From contig NZ_BONP01000013.1 of assembly GCF_016862775.1 (NCBI RefSeq), positions 1 to 64,000 on the forward strand: a stretch of 64,000 bases of DNA. Reading direction: 5' to 3'. The DNA is from Cellulomonas phragmiteti. GTDB lineage: Bacteria; Actinomycetota; Actinomycetes; Actinomycetales; Cellulomonadaceae. The notes below the pieces were generated by a model, which was not told the DNA's origin, ran no database searches, and saw only the letters and a list, made by a program, of their open reading frames with translations. Position numbers and translations under genes: made by a program. How positions within the stretch are numbered: the first letter of the stretch is position 1; every line of letters begins with the position of its first letter. Positions 24,813 through 31,832 of the stretch are shown piece by piece.

Positions 24813-24845
24813 GGAACCGGCGGTCCGTAACGGTAGGGTGGCGGC

Positions 24846-25511
24846 ATGACGTTCCAGCGGGCGCGCAGCGAGGAGCAGCGGGAGGTCCGCCGCCGGGCGA
24901 TCCTCGACACCGCGGCCGCGATGCTCGACGAGATGCCCGTGGCCGACGTGAGCCTCAACGAGCTGAGCCGACGCGTCGGCCTGGCCAAGTCGAACGTGCT
25001 GCGGTACTTCGAGTCCCGCGAGGCGGTCCTGCTCGAGCTGCTCGACGACTTCCTCGAGCGCTGGCTGACCGAGCTGGCCGACGAGCTGGTGGCAGGGGTG
25101 GTCGCGGACGCGGCACCGGACGAGCGCGCGCGGCAGCTCGCCGAGGTCCTCAGCCGCTCCCTGGCCGGCCGGACGGTGCTGTGCGACCTCTTCGGTGCGC
25201 AGGGCGGCGTCCTCGAGCACAACGTCTCGGTTGGGGTGGTGACCCGGCACAAGCGGACCTCGCTCGCGCTGCTGGAGCACATGGCCCGCCTCGTGCGGCA
25301 GCACGTCCCCGAGCTCGGCGACGGCGCGCGGCTGTTCTGCCTGACGGCCCTCGTGACGGCCGGCGCCCTGTCGTCCTACACGCCCCCACCGCCCAGCGTC
25401 CTGGCCGCCTACGCGCAGGAGCCCGCGCTCGCCGCGCTCCACCTCGACCTGCAGGACGCGCTGCGCACCGCCTTCACCACCGCGCTCCTGGGCGTGCTGC
25501 CGCGCCCCTGA
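24846..25511 (+). CDS. TetR-family transcriptional regulator
   Basis: This 221-aa protein has the TetR helix-turn-helix at about 12-60 (RRRAILDTAAAMLDEMPVAD, then LSRRVGLAKSNVLRYFESRE). A C-terminal tetracycline-repressor-like domain of the type found beside retinol-dehydrogenase-like SDRs follows. It most likely binds the palindrome at 24789-24807 and controls the divergent SDR and itself. No Shine-Dalgarno sequence is visible; the TAGGGT-6-ATG spacing indicates a leaderless mRNA. Confidence 0.9.
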   Translation: MTFQRARSEEQREVRRRAILDTAAAMLDEMPVADVSLNELSRRVGLAKSNVLRYFESREAVLLELLDDFLERWLTELADELVAGVVADAAPDERARQLAEVLSRSLAGRTVLCDLFGAQGGVLEHNVSVGVVTRHKRTSLALLEHMARLVRQHVPELGDGARLFCLTALVTAGALSSYTPPPPSVLAAYAQEPALAALHLDLQDALRTAFTTALLGVLPRP

Positions 25512-25740
25512 CCGGACGGTGAGACGCGGCACGGACAGTCGCACGCTCCGCGACCCTGCAGCCTCGAGGTGACACCCTGGTTCGACCCTGAGCCGGCACC
25601 GGCAGCATGCCACGTGGACCGCTCGTGGGACCCGGGGCCGGACGTGACGAGCCGGACCAGGGTCGCGTACAACGTTTCGGGGGCGCGGTCCGTCACAGGG
25701 GTGACCGGGCGGGTGGCCCGGCCCGACCACAGGAGCGTCG

Positions 25741-26313
25741 ATGACCCCGCAGGACGTCCGTGACACGTTCGCCACCCTGGCGCGCGAGCGTGGCCCTGCG
25801 CTCGTCGGGTACGCCTCCCTGCTGACCGGCGACCGGGCTGCGGCCGAGGACCTGGTCCAGGACGCGCTGCTCAAGGTGTTCGTGCGTGCTCGCGCGGGCT
25901 TCCGGCCCGATGTCGCCGAGGCGTACGTGCGGCGCGCGATCCTCACGCTGTACGTCGACGGCTACCGCAGGCGGCGCCACCTGGGTGCGCTGCGCCACCT
26001 GCTCGCGCACGACGGGGCCCGTGACGGCCCGGACGTGTCCGCTCCCGACCGGCTCGACCTGCGCGCGGCCCTGCTGGTGCTCACACCCCGTGAACGCGCG
26101 TGCGTCGTGCTGCGCTTCTACGAGGACCTGACCGTCCCGGAGATTGCCGACCGGATGGGGCTCGCGACCGGGACGGTCAAGCGCTACCTGAGCAACGCGA
26201 TCGGCAGGCTCGAGTCCGTCCTCGGCCCGCTGGCGAGCCGTCGTGACGACGCCGACGGTGCCGTCGACGTCCTCACGGTCGAGATCGACGACACCACCCG
26301 ACCCGGGAGCTGA
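25741..26313 (+). CDS. ECF-type sigma factor (SigE-like family)
   Basis: This 190-aa protein has region 2 in TGDRAAAEDLVQDALLKVFVRA (about 29-50) and region 4 in LTPRERACVVLRFYEDLTVPEIADRM...GTVKRYLSNAIGRL (about 117-160). It would recruit RNA polymerase to a small regulon. AGGAG precedes the ATG by 5 nt. The next gene begins 2 bp after the stop and encodes a one-helix membrane protein that may be its partner. Confidence 0.88.
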   Translation: MTPQDVRDTFATLARERGPALVGYASLLTGDRAAAEDLVQDALLKVFVRARAGFRPDVAEAYVRRAILTLYVDGYRRRRHLGALRHLLAHDGARDGPDVSAPDRLDLRAALLVLTPRERACVVLRFYEDLTVPEIADRMGLATGTVKRYLSNAIGRLESVLGPLASRRDDADGAVDVLTVEIDDTTRPGS

Positions 26314-26315
26314 CC

Positions 26316-26981
26316 ATGGACTTCGATCTCGAGAACGGCATGCGCGAGCTGGCCGACGACACGGCGCGCGAGGCGCGTCTGCCCGTCGAGGAGCTCGGCC
26401 GTCGGCTGCGTGCGCGGCGTGCGGCGCGCGCGGCGACCGTCGCGGTCGTCGCCGTCGCGGCGTCCGGCGGCCTCGTCGTCGGGGCGGCCGCGCTCCTGGA
26501 CCGGGTCGAGCGAACGGACGTCGTCGCCCCGTCGCCGACGGCCGAGGCGACCCGTGCCCCCACGGTGACGCCGACCCCGACGAGCACTCCGGCACCGTCC
26601 CCCTCGCCCCCGCCGGTGGAGGACCCGGTCGTCACGCCCGACCCGTCCGTCCCCCCGGAGCCGAGCGCGCCCGCCCTGCCGCGTCCGTCCGACGAGGTGC
26701 AGGGCAGCACCGCGTGGGCCGTCTACGTCGCGGTGACCCCGACCTACGACGACCCGGCGCTGGCGGAGGCCGACGCGCGCCTGACCGCCCTGGGCTACAC
26801 GAGGCTCCGCGGGGGGAGCCTGGCGTGCGACCGGGGAGCGGCGGAGGCGCTCGGCCGGGACCCGGACGAGGCGGCGATGGCCATGTACTTCGACACGCAG
26901 GAGGACGCCGCCCGGTTCGTCGAGCTGTACGGGGACGGTGTCGTGGGGACCGTGCAGGTCACGATGTACTGCCGGGACTGA
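26316..26981 (+). CDS. Single-pass membrane protein coupled to the ECF sigma gene
   Basis: This 221-aa protein has a cytoplasmic N-terminus (1-38), one transmembrane helix (about 39-64), a Pro/Thr/Ser linker (about 72-122) and an extracytoplasmic domain of about 90 residues with two Cys (SLACDRG and MYCRD). The layout, small cytoplasmic part then helix then linker then sensor, resembles anti-sigma or sigma-linked membrane proteins. No zinc-binding anti-sigma motif (HxxxCxxC) is present. It starts 2 bp after the sigma gene. Function is inferred from position only. Confidence 0.6.
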   Translation: MDFDLENGMRELADDTAREARLPVEELGRRLRARRAARAATVAVVAVAASGGLVVGAAALLDRVERTDVVAPSPTAEATRAPTVTPTPTSTPAPSPSPPPVEDPVVTPDPSVPPEPSAPALPRPSDEVQGSTAWAVYVAVTPTYDDPALAEADARLTALGYTRLRGGSLACDRGAAEALGRDPDEAAMAMYFDTQEDAARFVELYGDGVVGTVQVTMYCRD

Positions 26982-27055
26982 CGCGCGCAGCCGGGCGGGT
27001 CCCTTCGCGTCGAGGCGGGGCGGTGGGCCACGTGAGAACACATGTCAACATTGCA

Positions 27056-27067
27056 ATATCACGATAT
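27056..27067. promoter_or_regulatory. Candidate ArsR/SmtB operator
   Basis: ATATC (27056-27060), AC, GATAT (27063-27067) is an inverted repeat in a short AT-rich island (27040-27070) within very GC-rich DNA, 19 bp before the ArsR start. ATTGCAAT, itself palindromic, overlaps it at 27050-27057. Position and base composition fit autorepression by the ArsR protein. Confidence 0.45.
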
Positions 27068-27085
27068 GAGTGGTGTGCTGGTCAC

Positions 27086-27415
27086 GTGGACGGTGACCCG
27101 GGACTGGCGGCCGCAGCAGAGGTCTTCAAGGTCCTCGGCCACGAGTCGAGGCTCTGGCTGCTGACGTTGATCCACGACGAGCCGCGCACGGTGGGTGCAC
27201 TGGCCGAGGCGACAGGAATGTCGCAGCCGCTGGTGTCCCAGCACCTGCGTTCGCTGCGCGAGGGCCGGCTGGCCGTCGCCGTCCGCAACGGCAGGGAAGT
27301 CACCTACCGGGTGGCGGACGAGCACGTCGCCCACGTGGTGGCCGACGCGATCGCCCACACCCGGGAGCCACCGCACCCAGCCGCCCCGCACGGACCCTCG
27401 GAGGAACACGCATGA
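27086..27415 (+). CDS. ArsR/SmtB-family metal-responsive regulator
   Basis: This 109-aa winged-helix protein has AAAEVFKVLGHESRLWLLTL (about 8-27), the recognition helix MSQPLVSQHLRSLREGRL (about 44-61) and the wing VRNGREVTYRVAD. After the DNA-binding domain come His-containing helices (EHVAHVVADAIAHT, then EPPHPAAPHGPSEEH), possible metal ligands at an alpha5-type site. The ATG of the following His-rich gene overlaps the stop codon (ATGA), so the two are translationally coupled. Zinc or nickel response is plausible. The GTG at 27086 is the only good start. Confidence 0.85.
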   Translation: MDGDPGLAAAAEVFKVLGHESRLWLLTLIHDEPRTVGALAEATGMSQPLVSQHLRSLREGRLAVAVRNGREVTYRVADEHVAHVVADAIAHTREPPHPAAPHGPSEEHA

Positions 27416-27708
27416 CGATCACCGACACCCACGCCGAGCACACGCTCGACCAGCACCGCCACGGTGCGGACTGCGGCCACGAGGCCGTCGAGCACGGCGA
27501 CCACGTGGACTACCTGCACGGCGCGCACCGCCACGCCGAGCACGACGACCACTACGACGAGCACGAGTCCGTCGCCGAGCACACCACCGAGCAGCACGCG
27601 CACGGGACCGACTGCGGCCACGAGGCCGTCGAGCACGGCGACCACGTCGACTTCGTCCACGACGGCCACAAGCACGCCGCGCACGACGACCACTACGACG
27701 AGCACTGA
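27412..27708 (+). CDS. Histidine-rich metal-binding protein, twofold tandem repeat
   Basis: This 98-aa protein contains 25 His, about 20 Asp/Glu and two Cys. It consists of two 44-aa repeats (residues 8-51 and 55-98) that agree at 34 positions. Each repeat holds DCGHEAVEHGDHVD, then an H-x-H-x2-H run and HDDHYDEH. No signal peptide is present, so it should be cytoplasmic. Coupling to an ArsR regulator suggests a metal buffer or chaperone, probably for zinc or nickel, induced by excess metal. Single-repeat relatives exist in actinobacteria, sometimes labelled zinc transporter-like. A strong terminator follows about 100 bp downstream. Confidence 0.8.
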   Translation: MTITDTHAEHTLDQHRHGADCGHEAVEHGDHVDYLHGAHRHAEHDDHYDEHESVAEHTTEQHAHGTDCGHEAVEHGDHVDFVHDGHKHAAHDDHYDEH

Positions 27709-27805
27709 CCTCGCGACGCCGCTCGTCGGTGGCCTGCCGGTCGCCGACGAGCCGGGCCCGCAGGGGGCCTCGAGCCTCCCGATCCGCGGCCTCGACGGCC
27801 GACAC

Positions 27806-27838
27806 GACGGCCGCCGGTCACGAGGACCGGCGGCCGTC
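27806..27838 (+). terminator. Terminator hairpin after the His-rich gene
   Basis: GACGGCCGCCGGTC (27806-27819) pairs perfectly with GACCGGCGGCCGTC (27825-27838) around a 5-nt loop. No U-tract follows, as is usual in this GC range. It lies between convergent transcription units. Confidence 0.8.
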
Positions 27839-27840
27839 GC

Positions 27841-27865
27841 CGTGCCCGGGGGTGCCCCGGGCACG
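27841..27865 (-). terminator. Terminator hairpin after the GH9 gene
   Basis: CGTGCCCGGGG (27841-27851) pairs perfectly with CCCCGGGCACG (27855-27865) around a 3-nt loop. It stands 8 bp downstream of the GH9 stop and 2 bp from the neighbouring hairpin. Confidence 0.8.
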
Positions 27866-27872
27866 CGTGGGG

Positions 27873-30194
27873 TCAGGCGCAGGCCGCGCCGTTCACCGTG
27901 AACCCGGTCGGCGCCGCATTGGTGCCGCTGTACGAGCCGTTGAACCCGATGCTCGTCGACCCGCCCGCGGCCAGTGAGCCGTTCCAGGCGGCGTTGGTCG
28001 CGGTGACCGCGGCACCCGTCTGGCTCCAGGTCGCGCTCCAGCCCTGGGTGACCCGCTGGTCACCGGCGAACGTGAAGCCGAGCTGCCACGACGACCACGG
28101 CGTCGAGCCCGTGTTGGTCACGGTGACCGCGGCGGTGAAGCCCGTGCCCCAGGAGTTCGCCGTGTAGGTGACCCGGCAGGACGCGGAGGCCGTGGGGCTG
28201 GGCGTCGGGGTGGGGGTGACGGTCGGCGTCGGGGTGACGGTCGGCGTGGGCGTGGGCGTGACGGTCGGGGTCGGGGTCGGGGTGACCGTCGGCGTCGGCG
28301 TCGGCGTCGTCGTCGGCGTGGGGGTCGGGGTCGGGGTGGGTGTCGACCCGCCCGCCTGCTCCGCGGCCCACGCGGCGAGCCAGACGAGCGCCGAGTTCCA
28401 GTTGATCGCGACCTCGTTCACCGAGTACGCCTCGATGTCGTCGACGAAGCACTTCTGCGCCGCGCAGCCGGCGAGCTCGGCGGCCGCGACCGGGTCCTGC
28501 AGCTCGCTGTTGGGCCCGCCGGAGAACGACCCGGGCGGCGCGATCGGCAGGGACGCGTCGGCCTGGTGCGCCCAGAACCGGTGGTGCACGTTGCGCACGG
28601 GGTTCTCGCCGTAGCCAGCGATGTACGACTGGTTGAGCGGGTTGCGGCCCTGGAAGTAGTCGAGCGCGCCGTACACGGCCGTCCGGTACCGTGCCTGGCC
28701 GGTGAAGTCGTACGCGAGGGCGAGGACGTTGGCGTTGTTGGCGACCTGCCCGTTCGAGCCCCAGTAGTACAGGCTCCCGGGGTTGTTGGGGGCCGGGTAC
28801 GCCTGGCCGGCGAGCCGCGTGAGGGCGGCGTCGGCGAACGACACGATGGCGGCGCGCGTCGCCGCGACGTCGGCCGCGGGCAGGTCCGTCGGGACGAGGG
28901 CGAGCGTCGTGTCGCCCAGGCCGCCGGTCCAGCCCCAGTCGTAGCCGCGCTGCGCGAAGCTCGTGCCGCGGTACAACGACGAGCCGGTGACGTCGGCGCG
29001 GTACGACGCCGACCCGGTCGTGGCGAACAGCTCGGCGGCCGCCCAGTAGAACTCGTCCGTGACGGACCGGTCGCCGTAGGCGCCGCCGCCGGTGCCGTCG
29101 GTGTCGGACGCGATGCGGTTCGGGTTCGCCTTCGCCGCGGCGTACGCGGTCTGCGCGGCCGTCAGGGCCCGCGCGGAGAACGCCGGGTCGTACGACGCCC
29201 ACAGGCGTGACGCCTGCGCGGCGACGGCGGCCATGTTGAGGGTCGCCGCGGTGCTCACGGGCGCGAGCACGCGGCGCTGGGAGTCCTGCGACGGGACCGT
29301 GGGGATGCCCGTCCAGTTCTCGTCGTGCATCTTGTGGTGCACCATGCCGGCGTCGGTGCGGCCGGCGGGCACCTGCATGCGCAGCAGGAACTCGACCTCC
29401 CAGCGGGCCTCGTCGAGCACGTCGGGCACGCCGTTGGCGCGCTCCGGGATGGCCGCCGTGCCGTCGCCGAGGGCGGCGCGGTCCGCGCCGGGCACGTGCA
29501 GCGTGCGCTCGTACGCGTTCTGCAGCTGCCACGTCGCGATGCCGCCGTTGACGACGTACTTGCCGTGGTCGCCCGCGTCGTACCAGCCGCCGCGCACGTC
29601 CAGGCTGTAGCCGCACGACGTCCGGCACGGCACGCTCGTGTCGCCCTGGTTGGGTGCGACGCCCAGGTGCCCGGCGGCGCGCGCGTAGGTGCTGCCGACG
29701 TACCGCGACTCGATCGCGATGCCCGAGCGCTGGTGGTAGAAGAACGCGAGCGCGTCGGACCGCAGCTGCCGCAGCGGGCCGGCGGAGATGTCGAACGGGT
29801 GGCTGCTCGCGCCGCCGGCGGACAGGACGTACCCGGTGCCGGGGGTGTCGTAGGCCGAGAAGTCGATGAGGTGCGTCCGGTCGCCGGACAGGGCGTCCGC
29901 GCCGCGGACGGTGGTCGTGCCCGACGCGACCGTGCGCCCCGCGGCGTCGCGCAGCGTCCAGGCGACCGGGGTGGTCGACGTGCTGACGAGCGTGGCGACC
30001 TTGGCGACGCCGGGCACGTAGGCGACCTGGTTGACCTTCACGGGCGTGCCCGGGTCGGGTGCGGCGACCGCCGGGGGTGCAGCCATGCCGGCGACGGCGA
30101 GGGCCAGGGTGATCGCGAGGACGCGGGCGGTCGTGACCGCCCCGCGGGCGGGCCGGCCGTGGCGCACGGTGCGGCGTCGGGTGATCGGTGACAT
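27873..30194 (-). CDS. Secreted GH9 cellulase with CBM2 (CelD_N-GH9-CBM2)
   Basis: This 773-aa protein has a signal peptide (about 1-45), an Ig-like CelD_N domain (about 50-142), a GH9 catalytic domain (about 150-620), a PT repeat linker (about 625-668) and a C-terminal CBM2 (about 673-773). [13 protein letters not shown] carries the two Asp residues that activate water. [15 protein letters not shown] holds the proton-donor Glu. Inverting hydrolysis of cellulose beta-1,4 bonds is expected outside the cell. Clean SD GAGGA lies 6 nt before the ATG. It is the first of three wall hydrolases in about 9 kb, all on the reverse strand. Confidence 0.95.
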   Translation of the reverse strand: MSPITRRRTVRHGRPARGAVTTARVLAITLALAVAGMAAPPAVAAPDPGTPVKVNQVAYVPGVAKVATLVSTSTTPVAWTLRDAAGRTVASGTTTVRGADALSGDRTHLIDFSAYDTPGTGYVLSAGGASSHPFDISAGPLRQLRSDALAFFYHQRSGIAIESRYVGSTYARAAGHLGVAPNQGDTSVPCRTSCGYSLDVRGGWYDAGDHGKYVVNGGIATWQLQNAYERTLHVPGADRAALGDGTAAIPERANGVPDVLDEARWEVEFLLRMQVPAGRTDAGMVHHKMHDENWTGIPTVPSQDSQRRVLAPVSTAATLNMAAVAAQASRLWASYDPAFSARALTAAQTAYAAAKANPNRIASDTDGTGGGAYGDRSVTDEFYWAAAELFATTGSASYRADVTGSSLYRGTSFAQRGYDWGWTGGLGDTTLALVPTDLPAADVAATRAAIVSFADAALTRLAGQAYPAPNNPGSLYYWGSNGQVANNANVLALAYDFTGQARYRTAVYGALDYFQGRNPLNQSYIAGYGENPVRNVHHRFWAHQADASLPIAPPGSFSGGPNSELQDPVAAAELAGCAAQKCFVDDIEAYSVNEVAINWNSALVWLAAWAAEQAGGSTPTPTPTPTPTTTPTPTPTVTPTPTPTVTPTPTPTVTPTPTVTPTPTPSPTASASCRVTYTANSWGTGFTAAVTVTNTGSTPWSSWQLGFTFAGDQRVTQGWSATWSQTGAAVTATNAAWNGSLAAGGSTSIGFNGSYSGTNAAPTGFTVNGAACA

Positions 30195-30351
30195 GACGGT
30201 CCTCAGGTGGGCGACGACGTGGCGGACGGCGTGACGGGACGGCGCCCGCGTCGAGCGCGGCCCGTCGCTGGGCAGCCCCGACGCCGCAGCGCCTCGCTCA
30301 CGGTAGGTCCGCGACGTCGGACGCCGGAGGGGGGTGCCGACCCGGAATCGA

Positions 30352-30777
30352 TTAAGCCGAGGTCGTGCGCGCGTGCGCCGCCCGGTGGGCGAGCACGTCG
30401 TCCATGTGCTCCTCGGCCCAGCGCTTGATCTGACGCAGGGTCGCGTGCAGGGATACGCCCAGGTCCGTGAGCTCGTAGGTCACCGTGACGGGGACCGTCG
30501 CCGTGACCGTCCGGGAGACCAGGCCGTCGCCCTCCAGCGAGCGCAGGGTCTGGGCCAGCATCTTCGGGCTCACGCCCGCGAGTACCCGGGCGATCTCGGA
30601 GTAGCGCATCGGGCGGGGGTCACCGGTGCAGTCGGGCCCGCTGCCGAGGGCGGACAGCACCAGGGTCACCCACTTGTCGGAGACGCGGTCGATCAGCTGC
30701 CGGCTGGGGCACGCGGCCAGGTAGGCGTCGTACTGCACCTTGGCCTGCGCGCGGCGCTGTGCGGCCGTCGTCGTCAT
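30352..30777 (-). CDS. HxlR-family transcriptional regulator
   Basis: This 141-aa winged-helix protein has the HxlR signature [22 protein letters not shown] (about residues 22-43, with the conserved Cys), [24 protein letters not shown], and GLVSRTV...VTYELTDLG. HxlR proteins often sense electrophiles or quinones through that Cys. It is divergent from an aldo/keto reductase gene, which it likely controls through the ACTTCCG repeats between them. An in-frame GTG at 30786 is an alternative start. Confidence 0.88.
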   Translation of the reverse strand: MTTTAAQRRAQAKVQYDAYLAACPSRQLIDRVSDKWVTLVLSALGSGPDCTGDPRPMRYSEIARVLAGVSPKMLAQTLRSLEGDGLVSRTVTATVPVTVTYELTDLGVSLHATLRQIKRWAEEHMDDVLAHRAAHARTTSA

Positions 30778-30806
30778 CCTCACCACGTCCTCACGGGTAC
30801 CAACGC

Positions 30807-30839
30807 ACTTCCGGGTAACTACTTCCGAAGAGGAAGCAT
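30807..30839. promoter_or_regulatory. HxlR-type direct and inverted repeats
   Basis: ACTTCCG occurs at 30807-30813 and 30821-30827 (14-bp period), and CTTCC/GGAAG (30822-30835) forms an inverted pair. The short AT-richer region lies between the divergent HxlR and aldo/keto reductase genes, a typical operator position for this family. Confidence 0.5.
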
Positions 30840-30899
30840 GTCGCCCAGGCTAGCCACCGGTGCGGACCGGCACCACCGCCGTCCTCGAAAGGCTGACAG

Positions 30900-31772
30900 A
30901 TGACCACCAGCACGCTCTCGCTCCCCGGCGGCACGTGGGCCCTCGGCGACCTGACGGTCACCCGGTTCGGGTACGGGGCCATGCAGCTGGCCGGGCCCGG
31001 CGTCATGGGCCCGCCCCCCGACCCCGACGCCGCCCGCGCAGTCCTGCGGACCGCGGTCGACCTCGGGATCACGCACCTCGACACCAGCGACGCCTACGGG
31101 CCGCGCACCACCAACGAGCTGATCCGCCAGGTGCTGCACCCGTACCCCGACCACCTGGTGATCGCCACCAAGGTCGGCGCGACCCGCGACGCCCAGGGCG
31201 GGTGGCCCACCGCCCGGCGCCCGGCGGACCTGCGGCGCCAGGTCCACGAGAACCTCGAGAGCCTCGGCGTGGACCGGCTCGACCTCGTCGACCTGCGCAT
31301 GGGTGACGCCCAGGGCCCCCGCGCAGGGTCGCTCGCCGAGGCCTTCGGGACGCTCGTCGAGCTGCAGCGTGAGGGCCTGGTCCGGCATCTCGGCCTCAGC
31401 AACGTCACCGCGGACCAGGTGACCGAGGCCCGGGGCATCGGCCGGGTCGTGTGCGTGCAGAACATGTACAACCTGGCCCACCGGCACGACGACGCCCTCG
31501 TCGACGCGCTCGCCGCCGACGGCATCGCCTACGTGCCGTTCTTCCCCCTCGGCGGCTTCACACCCCTGCAGGCCGACGCGCTCGCGGACGTCGCCGCCCG
31601 GCTCGGCGCCACGCGCACGGCCGTCGCCCTGGCATGGCTGCTGCGGCGGTCCCCGAACACCCTGCTGATCCCCGGCACGTCCTCGACCGCTCACCTGCGC
31701 GAGAACGTCGCCGGGGCCGGCCTCGTGCTGTCCGACGACGACGTGGCCGAGCTGGACGGCATCGCGGGCTGA
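30900..31772 (+). CDS. Aldo/keto reductase
   Basis: This 290-aa TIM-barrel oxidoreductase has the AKR motifs THLDTSDAYGPRTTNELI (catalytic Asp and Tyr), VIATKVG (catalytic Lys) and the C-terminal NADP-binding LIPGTSSTAHLRENVAGA. The fourth tetrad residue, a His normally in a LxxLH strand, appears as Arg in DLVDLRMGD, which should change rate or stereochemistry. Related actinobacterial AKRs share this variant. Divergence from an HxlR regulator suggests induction by a reactive carbonyl or quinone. Confidence 0.88.
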   Translation: MTTSTLSLPGGTWALGDLTVTRFGYGAMQLAGPGVMGPPPDPDAARAVLRTAVDLGITHLDTSDAYGPRTTNELIRQVLHPYPDHLVIATKVGATRDAQGGWPTARRPADLRRQVHENLESLGVDRLDLVDLRMGDAQGPRAGSLAEAFGTLVELQREGLVRHLGLSNVTADQVTEARGIGRVVCVQNMYNLAHRHDDALVDALAADGIAYVPFFPLGGFTPLQADALADVAARLGATRTAVALAWLLRRSPNTLLIPGTSSTAHLRENVAGAGLVLSDDDVAELDGIAG

Positions 31773-31777
31773 CCGAC

Positions 31778-31820
31778 GCCCGAGGGCGTGGGGTGGCCGC
31801 GGCACCTCACGCCCTCGGGC
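31778..31820. terminator. Bidirectional terminator between AKR and GH5 genes
   Basis: GCCCGAGGGCGTG (31778-31790) pairs perfectly with CACGCCCTCGGGC (31808-31820). The stem can extend inward through GGTG/CACC. It sits between the convergent AKR and GH5 stop codons and probably serves both. Confidence 0.8.
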
Positions 31821-31832
31821 GCCCTCAGGGCC

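Noticed and set aside
25569..25763. A 64-codon frame before the ECF sigma gene
   Set aside because: No ribosome site, no motif, and it runs into the sigma gene out of frame; more likely a regulatory gap.
28196..28345. Repetitive GTGGGCGTC-type DNA that looks like a tandem repeat array or CRISPR
   Set aside because: It encodes the Pro/Thr linker of the GH9 enzyme in frame; units are irregular and there are no spacers. The same holds for the GH5 and GH10 linkers.
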